Assembly (NCBI GenBank): GCA_051955985.1
Contig: JBQCGD010000052.1
Location: 5,988 to 69,987, forward strand
Length of the DNA stretch: 64,000 bases
Source of the DNA: DATKPA01 sp051955985
GTDB taxonomy: Bacteria; Planctomycetota; Phycisphaerae; WQYP01
Reading direction: 5' to 3'
Both the position numbers and the translations under genes were made by a program. Below are positions 60,001 through 64,000 of the stretch, piece after piece (the stretch's first letter is position 1; every line of letters begins with the position of its first letter). The notes beneath the pieces are model-generated. The model saw nothing but the letters and a program-made list of their open reading frames with translations, was not told the origin of the DNA and searched no databases.

Positions 60001-60348
60001 CTGGGCGCCAACACCAGTGGCCGCAAGGGCGACGGCGGCGGCGATGGCGAAACCGGCGCGCTTGGCGAAGGGGTGCCAGTGGGTTTTCATTTCCTTCTCC
60101 CGGAAGTTGGTGATGAGGCGGTTTTCGAAATCGGCGTCGGGGATGAGCGGATCGAGCGTGCGGAGGAGCGTACGGTCGGCGTCGCGGGCTTCGGTGAAGG
60201 CGTCGAAGCAGTCGGGGCAGTTGTGGATGTGGGTGTCGAAGCGGGATTGTTCTTCGGGGGTGAGGCCGCCGGTGAGGGCGGTGGCGAGGTGCTCGTGGAT
60301 CCAGGCGTGCTCGGTAGGGGGGAGATTGTCGGGTGGGTGAGAGGTCAT
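57007..60348 (-). CDS. Very large membrane anti-sigma factor with zinc-finger and DUF4349 domains
   Basis: 1113 residues. The N-terminus holds a ZAS-type zinc motif HxxxCxxC (His40, Cys44, Cys47 in HIHNCPDC), typical of anti-ECF sigma factors. One membrane helix follows (AGFAIAAAVALAATGVGA, about residues 96-113). The extracytoplasmic part has a Glu/Asn-rich coiled coil (EIENLEQKNEIENLEPKNAT), a Gly/Ala/Ser-rich stretch, and a DUF4349 domain (ISERKIIRNGTVEFEVRSFDDAF to YYNNLVSMATLTVTAYEKD), then several repeats of a similar ferredoxin-like module, and a C-terminal helix (LLWSLYLILTGLLFLGPWLLLGW). Its ATG overlaps the sigma factor stop by 4 bases (ATGA), implying translational coupling. Confidence 0.8.
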   Translation of the reverse strand: MTSHPPDNLPPTEHAWIHEHLATALTGGLTPEEQSRFDTHIHNCPDCFDAFTEARDADRTLLRTLDPLIPDADFENRLITNFREKEMKTHWHPFAKRAGFAIAAAVALAATGVGAQYVTRDNILNNPLSEHLVAQSDSLGIVNPVSAFFDHLSFGPMSDAKPAAALAAPKDGRLTAGYRLGVGAKNDRDREIENLEQKNEIENLEPKNATLEAKNAELNRTDNELRTSQRFAEQSIRKLQEQIAASGKDENGARDTGGTLNINGANMYRGELTKRGAQEERLGDARSMPADKLDAGISVGGSARRSLEARAEPTEVARKRLAGDSTVHSFGVDRAAGQKAGEVALNYFSPGQQLADAEGKQRAFGGFAAGTGINAGNTPVAAASPAAAPTLAEASSSSSSQIGGAGGEFKNGQVSHQVVLGGVAGPVDAPGPAGTQPSPTTPSVGSAEISERKIIRNGTVEFEVRSFDDAFATVSSVVHEEGGFISSTSSDKLANGKVRGSITLRVPPEHLDRLLLKLRALGDLKSQQIGDTDITKEYTDLDSELRALRAMESRLIDIIKTGNGAVKDLVAAEKQLGEYRVRIEKIEGEIRYYNNLVSMATLTVTAYEKDIQTPTAAQEQENVSLNVETEDVEAKYADARKIIDDAKGRIIDSELKKHDAGQFAATITAEVPPDKADFVAAQLKQLGTVAAFNRDRKQTTTGGNGTPTPGVEVEQKPTRFTIALYNLANIAPRETAVLTIAVPNVEAAYTQVIDDVRRTPDAKDAPQKPVGRIVTSSINGQQPEQMSADIRADITANQADAVLASIRNLGEVMNSSLSENPDTANVTSAKRGLQLRIVSTASVPPRESRTLTLVAQAVPESYNKLIAALQSLEANGNARILTSQLNQSDPRTINATLAFDVKRDSLPAVDKAFADAGIDTLSRNISRSNDTANTLDSKVHFQIDQLQSADALPPRRTTTLGIETDNVEHAIDTLRTQLQKDGISHIQYNISKESSGRITAHLIADIPVATTMTVLNQIHDIGGTEKVNQVIEDPQVPDTRFARERIDLTLTSREALVASNQGILATTRAALASAAAALLWSLYLILTGLLFLGPWLLLGWVVWKMSKRRKAAA

Positions 60349-60917
60349 TTGAGTTCTTTCGCTTGGGACATGCGTTCGCGTAGGAGGGCCATGCCGCGGT
60401 TGAGGAGGCCGCGGAGAGCGCCGTCGGAGAGGTTGAGTTGGCGGCGAATGGTGTTGTAGTCGGCGCCGGCGAGGTAGCGGAGGGCGAGGGGTTCGCGGTA
60501 GTCGGCGGGGAGGTCGTCGAGGAGTTTGAGGGCGTGGGTTCGGGCCTCGGTGCGTTCGAGTTCTTCGGGTGGGGCCGGGTCCGGGGCGGCGGCTTCTCCC
60601 TCCGCCGGTGGCCCCGATGGGTTCTTTCGTTTGAGGCGGTTTTCAGCGCGGGCGTGGTCGAGGGTGGTGTTGCGGGCGAGGGTCAGGAGCCAGGTGGTGA
60701 TGCCGGCGGGGTCTTTGACCGTGTGGATGGATTTCCAGGCGGCGAGGAAGGTTTCCTGGGTGAGGTCCTCGGCCTTGTGGCGGTCGGGGAGGGTGTGGAC
60801 GATCTGGGCGTAGACGATTCTGGCGGTGGCGCGGAGGAGTTGTTCGAAAGCGGTGCGGTCGCCGGATTGGGCTTTGCGGACGAGGGATGGGAGATCCGGG
60901 TCGGCGGTTGCGGGCAC
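60345..60917 (-). CDS. ECF (sigma-70 family) RNA polymerase sigma factor
   Basis: 190 residues from a GTG at 60915-60917 preceded by AAGGAGG; the frame is open to 61016 without ribosome site. Region 2 is RKAQSGDRTAFEQLL to DRHKAEDLTQETFLAAWKSI, and region 4 is LLDDLPADYREPLALRYLAGADYNTIRRQLNLSDGALRGLLNRGMALLRERM. It should direct RNA polymerase to a small regulon and be held inactive by the adjacent membrane anti-sigma protein. A Pro/Ala/Glu-rich insert separates regions 2 and 4. Confidence 0.92.
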   Translation of the reverse strand: MPATADPDLPSLVRKAQSGDRTAFEQLLRATARIVYAQIVHTLPDRHKAEDLTQETFLAAWKSIHTVKDPAGITTWLLTLARNTTLDHARAENRLKRKNPSGPPAEGEAAAPDPAPPEELERTEARTHALKLLDDLPADYREPLALRYLAGADYNTIRRQLNLSDGALRGLLNRGMALLRERMSQAKELK

Positions 60918-61024
60918 GTGTCCTCCTTCGTTGAAGATAACGATGTTGGACGGATGAGTGCGCGCGAAGTTCCCGGAATTTGTGTTTGCTGGGGGGGAGG
61001 GAACTAATGGGTTCAACTAAGGGT

Positions 61025-62689
61025 TTAGTTGTTCAGGCCGTCATCGCCGTGGTAGGTGAAGTAGTCGAAGTCGGCGTGATTGGTGGAGGGGTGGTTGGCG
61101 CTGGTGGTGTACATCGCGAGCATGACCCCGGTGAAGCCCCAGCAGGCGCGGGTGGTGAGGATGCGGCCGTCGGCTTTCTGGAGGGTTTTCCAGGAGGCGT
61201 TTTCGGTGCGATAGGAGAAGGCGTAGTCCTGGCCCCGGGCGGAGATTTTCAGTTCGAGGGGGGTGGCGGGGACGGGGGTTGTGGCGAGGAGGATTTCGGT
61301 GCCTTTTTCGCACTTGATGAGCTGGAGCTGCGGGCCGGTGGGGGTGAGGGTTTTGAGGAAACGGTAGTGGAAGTTGTTGTTGAGCATGACGAGGAGGCCG
61401 GCGGATTCGGTGTAGGTGGCGGGGGTGAAGTCGAGGCGGGTGGTGGCGGAGAAGTTTTCGTGCTGCTGGCGGCGGCCGATCCAGGTTGGGTTGACGAGGT
61501 CGGTGACTTGCTCGGGGCGGGTGTGGAGGCTGAGCCAGCCGGGACGGTCGGTGAGGGAGTAGAAGGTTTCGTGCGGGGTGCGGAGGAATTGGTATTGGAG
61601 ACCGAGAGTGGCGGAGGTGAAGTCGTCTTTCTCGGGAGTCGGGGGGAACGGGTGGGGTGGGAGGTTGGGAGCGGTTTCGGTGAATTGGAGGTGGCCGACG
61701 TTGGGGCAGATGATGGGCCAATCGTTTTGCCAGACGATGGGGGCGAGGAAGGTTTCGCGGCCCATGTTGTAATCCATGCCGCCGCCGTAGGGACGGGTGG
61801 CGAGGCAGACGAGCCACCATTCGCCGTTTTGGGTTTGGACGAGATCGCCGTGGCCGGCGCATTGGATGGGGAAGGTGTTGCCGAGGTGGCGGTGGGTGAG
61901 GATGGGATTGCGGTTGAAGAGTTCGTAGGGGCCGGTGATGGATGTGGAGCGGGAGACGGTGATGGCGTGTTCTTCGGCGGTGCCGCCTTCGGAGATAAGG
62001 AGGTAGTAGTAGCCGTTGGCTTTGTAGAGGTGTGGGCCTTCGCACCAGACGGCGCCTTTGACGGCGCCGCCGCGTTCGACGACGGTTTTTTTGCCGGTAA
62101 GGGCGAAGGTGTGGAGGTCGATGGGTTGGATGAAGATTTCGTGTTCGCCAACGTAGGCAGCGCCGCCGGTGGGGTCTTCATTGCCGATGTACCACGCGGA
62201 GCCGTCATCGTCGAAGAAGAGGGCGGGGTCGATACCGGTGACGCCCTTGATTTTGTGGGGTTCGGACCAGGGGCCGGCGGGGTTGGTGGCGGTGACGATG
62301 AAGGTGCCGAGGGAGCCGACCATGAGGTTTGCAACGTAGAAGGTGCCGTCATGGTAGGCGATGGTGGGGGCGAAGACCCCTTCGGAGGGTTTGAGTTTGT
62401 CGAGCGGGCATTGGGAGGGGGAATTGAGGACGTAGCCGATTTGTTGCCAGTGGACGAGGTCCTTGGAGTGGTGGATGGGGATGCCGGGGTAGTACTCGAA
62501 GGAGGAGTTGACGAGGTAGTAGTCGTCGCCGACGCGGCAGACGGCGGGGTCGGGGTAGAAGCCGGGGAGAATGGGGTTGTGGAAGGTGTGTTGGGTGGTC
62601 GTGCTGGTGGATTGTGGCGCGGCGTTTTGCGTGTTGCAGGCGGTGAGGAAGGTGAGGGCGCACAGGGCGGGGGTGAGTTGTTTGAGCAT
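61025..62689 (-). CDS. Glycoside hydrolase family 43 lipoprotein (beta-xylosidase/arabinofuranosidase type)
   Basis: 554 residues with a lipobox (LTFLTAC, Cys18). The five-bladed beta-propeller starts with NPILPGFYPDPAVCRVGDDYYLVNSSFEYYPGIPI, where the first catalytic Asp lies. GIDPALFFDDDG carries the pKa-modulating Asp, and KGAVWCEGPHLYK the proton-donor Glu. A C-terminal beta-sandwich domain (from about residue 340, FTSATLGLQYQFLRTP) is of the type found in GH43 beta-xylosidases. It should cleave xylose or arabinose residues from plant or algal polysaccharides. A LacI-type operator sits in its promoter. Confidence 0.92.
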   Translation of the reverse strand: MLKQLTPALCALTFLTACNTQNAAPQSTSTTTQHTFHNPILPGFYPDPAVCRVGDDYYLVNSSFEYYPGIPIHHSKDLVHWQQIGYVLNSPSQCPLDKLKPSEGVFAPTIAYHDGTFYVANLMVGSLGTFIVTATNPAGPWSEPHKIKGVTGIDPALFFDDDGSAWYIGNEDPTGGAAYVGEHEIFIQPIDLHTFALTGKKTVVERGGAVKGAVWCEGPHLYKANGYYYLLISEGGTAEEHAITVSRSTSITGPYELFNRNPILTHRHLGNTFPIQCAGHGDLVQTQNGEWWLVCLATRPYGGGMDYNMGRETFLAPIVWQNDWPIICPNVGHLQFTETAPNLPPHPFPPTPEKDDFTSATLGLQYQFLRTPHETFYSLTDRPGWLSLHTRPEQVTDLVNPTWIGRRQQHENFSATTRLDFTPATYTESAGLLVMLNNNFHYRFLKTLTPTGPQLQLIKCEKGTEILLATTPVPATPLELKISARGQDYAFSYRTENASWKTLQKADGRILTTRACWGFTGVMLAMYTTSANHPSTNHADFDYFTYHGDDGLNN

Positions 62690-62739
62690 GTTTCCTCCGT
62701 TGCGGCGGCGAGAGGTGAGCGGTTGGGTGGCCGAAGGGG

Positions 62740-62768
62740 AGGATATGGTAAACGTTTACCTTGGTCAA
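62740..62768 (-). promoter_or_regulatory. Sigma-70 promoter with a LacI-family operator in the spacer
   Basis: On the minus strand TTGACC and TATCCT are separated by exactly 17 bases. The spacer holds the perfect palindrome GGTAAACGTTTACC (62747-62760), the classic form of LacI/GalR-family operators with the central CG. A repressor bound there would block the promoter of the GH43 gene 51 bases downstream. The regulator gene is not in the window. Confidence 0.8.
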
Positions 62769-62869
62769 AAAGTTTGTTTGAGAAAGTGGCCGCTTACGCG
62801 GGGGAGTGCCGGTGGTTCGAAAGAGAGTTGACCCCTCGCTCACGCTTGGGATTCTGTTTGGTGGGGGGA

Positions 62870-63139
62870 TCAGGCGGTGGGTTGGTAGTCCCAGGAGTCG
62901 ACGAGGGAGGTGATGCAGGCGTCGACGGGGAGGTCGGAGGGGTTGGCGGCTTCGCGGCCTTCGACGTAGGTGACGATGGAGCCGACGCCGGCGGAGTTGG
63001 TGCAGTCGAGGGCGATCACGATCCAGCGGATGGGGTTCTGGTGGAAGTCGATGGGTTGGAGGAGGAGGAGTTTCTGGGATTCGAAGCCGGGAAGGCGGAT
63101 GCGGGCTTCGACGTTACCGATGACTTTGGCCATGTACAT
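62870..63139 (-). CDS. Bacterial microcompartment vertex protein (BMC-P, EutN/CcmL family)
   Basis: 89 residues. MAKVIGNVEARIRLPGFESQKLLLLQPID is the opening of the EutN/CcmL pentamer fold, and IALDCTNSAGVGSIVTYVEGREA matches its conserved GxGxxV segment. The C-terminus PVDACITSLVDSWDYQ is the usual VDAxIvaivD strand. Pentamers cap the vertices of microcompartment shells. The upstream BMC-P stop and this start overlap as TAATG, implying coupled translation. GGAGG lies 9 bases before the ATG. Confidence 0.9.
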   Translation of the reverse strand: MYMAKVIGNVEARIRLPGFESQKLLLLQPIDFHQNPIRWIVIALDCTNSAGVGSIVTYVEGREAANPSDLPVDACITSLVDSWDYQPTA

Positions 63140-63435
63140 TACAGCGCGCCTCCGTTGCGGGTCTGGATGGAGGTTTCGGTGAGGATGGCGGCGACTGAGA
63201 GGCGGATGGGGCAGTCCTTGCCGGCGTTGAGGAGGCGCTGGGTGCCGAGGCCGTCCCCGGAGACGAGGACGCGCTGGTGAAGGCCAGCGCCGAGGGTGTC
63301 GACGGCGATTTGTGCGAGGCCGTCGGGTTTGTTCGTGAGGGGGTTGATGGGTTGGACGATGAGCATCTTGCCCTTCGTGAGCGAGGGATGCTTGATGGTG
63401 CTGGTGACGGTGCCTTGAACGATTCCGGTCCACAT
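63139..63435 (-). CDS. Bacterial microcompartment vertex protein (BMC-P), second copy
   Basis: 98 residues. MWTGIVQGTVTSTIKHPSLTKGKMLIVQPIN is the BMC-P start, followed by DTLGAGLHQRVLVSGDGLGTQRLLN with the conserved GxG segment and CPIRLSVAAILTETSI as the final strand. It differs clearly from the other two copies, as expected for vertex proteins with different positions or partners. Its stop TAA overlaps the start of the next BMC-P gene. Confidence 0.9.
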   Translation of the reverse strand: MWTGIVQGTVTSTIKHPSLTKGKMLIVQPINPLTNKPDGLAQIAVDTLGAGLHQRVLVSGDGLGTQRLLNAGKDCPIRLSVAAILTETSIQTRNGGAL

Positions 63436-63491
63436 GGGGGAAAAAACTCAAAACGCAAAACTCAAAACACAAAACCCTGGCATGGGCGCCG

Positions 63492-63791
63492 TCAGTCTTT
63501 TTTGAAGACGACCTGTCCGTTGGCGTCGATGCGGTCGATGAGGGCGATGACGACGGCGTCGGTGGCGGTGGCTTTCATGGAGGGGGCCATGCGGGCGGAG
63601 GAGCCCTGGGAGACGGCGACGAAATCGCCTTCGCGAGCGCCGAGGTCGTCGTTGGCGACGAGCATGGTGTTGCCCGGGACGAGTTGGCCGTCCTTGAGGA
63701 CATGGGCATGGACGATGATGAGCTTTTTGCCTTCGAAGCCGGGGTCTTTGATGGTGGCGACGACGGTGCCGAGGACTTTGGCGATGATCAT
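63492..63791 (-). CDS. Bacterial microcompartment vertex protein (BMC-P), third copy
   Basis: 99 residues and the closest to the EutN/CcmL consensus: MIIAKVLGTVVATIKDPGFEGKKLIIVHAHV, NTMLVANDDLGAREGDFVAVSQGSSARM and DAVVIALIDRIDANGQVVF. It is the first of the three tandem copies. Three dissimilar BMC-P genes side by side are a hallmark of planctomycete/verrucomicrobial microcompartment loci, which process L-fucose and L-rhamnose products. Shell hexamer, aldolase and dehydrogenase genes would be expected nearby but are not in the window. Confidence 0.92.
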   Translation of the reverse strand: MIIAKVLGTVVATIKDPGFEGKKLIIVHAHVLKDGQLVPGNTMLVANDDLGAREGDFVAVSQGSSARMAPSMKATATDAVVIALIDRIDANGQVVFKKD

Positions 63792-63915
63792 GAGATAAAC
63801 GCTCCTGTGAGGGGGTGGATTATCGCAGGAAGGGGCGAGGGCTGCCAGTGGGCGAGGTGCTGATTCATCCCCACCTGACTGTACGGTTTAGCTGAAATTG
63901 CAAAGTGCGCATAAA

Positions 63916-63960
63916 GACGGCTACCTCTGGAAGTTGCAAAGCAGCCAGGAGGCAGCCGTC
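63916..63960 (+). promoter_or_regulatory. Hairpin that covers the ribosome binding site of the last gene
   Basis: GACGGCTACCTCTGG (63916-63930) pairs with CCAGGAGGCAGCCGTC (63945-63960) at 14 positions, with one mismatch and one bulge. The right arm contains the Shine-Dalgarno AGGAGG and ends right before the ATG at 63961. Two TTGCAAAG copies lie near (63898 and 63934), the second in the loop. Confidence 0.65.
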
Positions 63961-64000
63961 ATGAAACTGCAGGAAGCAGTCGAGCCGTTTATCCGCACCA
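63961..64000 (+). CDS. Start of an unidentified gene, cut by the window edge
   Basis: An ATG preceded by AGGAGG opens MKLQEAVEPFIRT, and the frame is open to the end of the window. Thirteen codons are too few to identify it. Starts of this kind occur in tyrosine recombinases, but that is only a suggestion. Confidence 0.4.
   Translation, partial: MKLQEAVEPFIRT

Overview
The window reads as chromosomal DNA of a high-GC bacterium, most likely a member of the Planctomycetota and perhaps Phycisphaerae-like. Supporting signs are a tandem trio of EutN/CcmL-type microcompartment vertex genes, a von Willebrand A/ExbB/ExbD/ExbD/TPR operon, a DUF2934 protein, an ECF sigma factor paired with a very large membrane anti-sigma protein carrying DUF4349, and a hopanoid cluster. 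No rRNA, tRNA, CRISPR array or complete mobile element was seen. Genes are tightly packed on both strands, and most gaps are under 300 bases. All functional calls come from reading motifs; no database search was possible.

Layout. 1-5.7 kb: a truncated radical-SAM lysine-2,3-aminomutase-like gene, the branched-chain amino-acid genes ilvB and ilvN with a small lipoprotein gene between them, a single-domain response regulator and a Gfo/Idh/MocA oxidoreductase. 5.8-12.4 kb: a hopanoid locus with squalene-hopene cyclase diverging from an HpnO-like aminotransferase and the RND transporter hpnN. 12.4-20.3 kb: fdhD, a HIT hydrolase, a 1597-residue Lhr helicase and zwf. 20.4-27.5 kb: an aldo/keto reductase-NIPSNAP-SDR-SnoaL run, two membrane proteins (one a CPBP protease) and a double M16 peptidase. 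27.6-33 kb: a membrane protein, a DegP/HtrA protease, a sugar-phosphate isomerase, a dihydrodipicolinate-reductase-like enzyme, a CPBP protease gene broken by one in-frame stop, and a DUF2934 protein. 33.2-38.7 kb: the VWA-ExbB-ExbD-ExbD-TPR operon. 38.7-50.4 kb: housekeeping genes (PLP homeostasis, PAS chemoreceptor-like protein, dus, MFS and EamA transporters, STAS protein, lipoprotein peptidase, yicC, secG, tpiA, Uma2 nuclease, DAHP synthase). 50.7-56.9 kb: Mrp ATPase, the cytochrome c maturation pair ccsA/resB, and an HNH nuclease. 57-61 kb: the sigma/anti-sigma pair. 61-64 kb: a GH43 lipoprotein under a LacI-type operator, three BMC-P genes, and the first 40 bases of a gene leaving the window.

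Three non-coding layers stand out. First, a family of intergenic hairpin elements (about 8.02-8.13, 20.37-20.44 and 50.62-50.75 kb) shares a conserved linker and loop, while the stem arms change together. Second, a roughly 30-base GC-rich repeat lies both between genes (30575-30604) and in frame inside the lhr coding sequence (15664-15693). Third, strand composition flips: the + strand is C-rich up to about 9 kb and strongly G-rich from about 13 kb, whichever strand carries the genes. This points to a replication-skew boundary or a rearrangement junction near hpnN.

The hopanoid genes probably act together: Shc cyclises squalene, HpnO aminates the bacteriohopane side chain and HpnN moves hopanoids between membranes. 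The operon at 33-38 kb combines a proton-channel-type motor (ExbB/ExbD) with an extracytoplasmic VWA protein and a large TPR protein, and its job is unknown. The BMC-P genes are probably the end of a planctomycete microcompartment locus that continues beyond the window.
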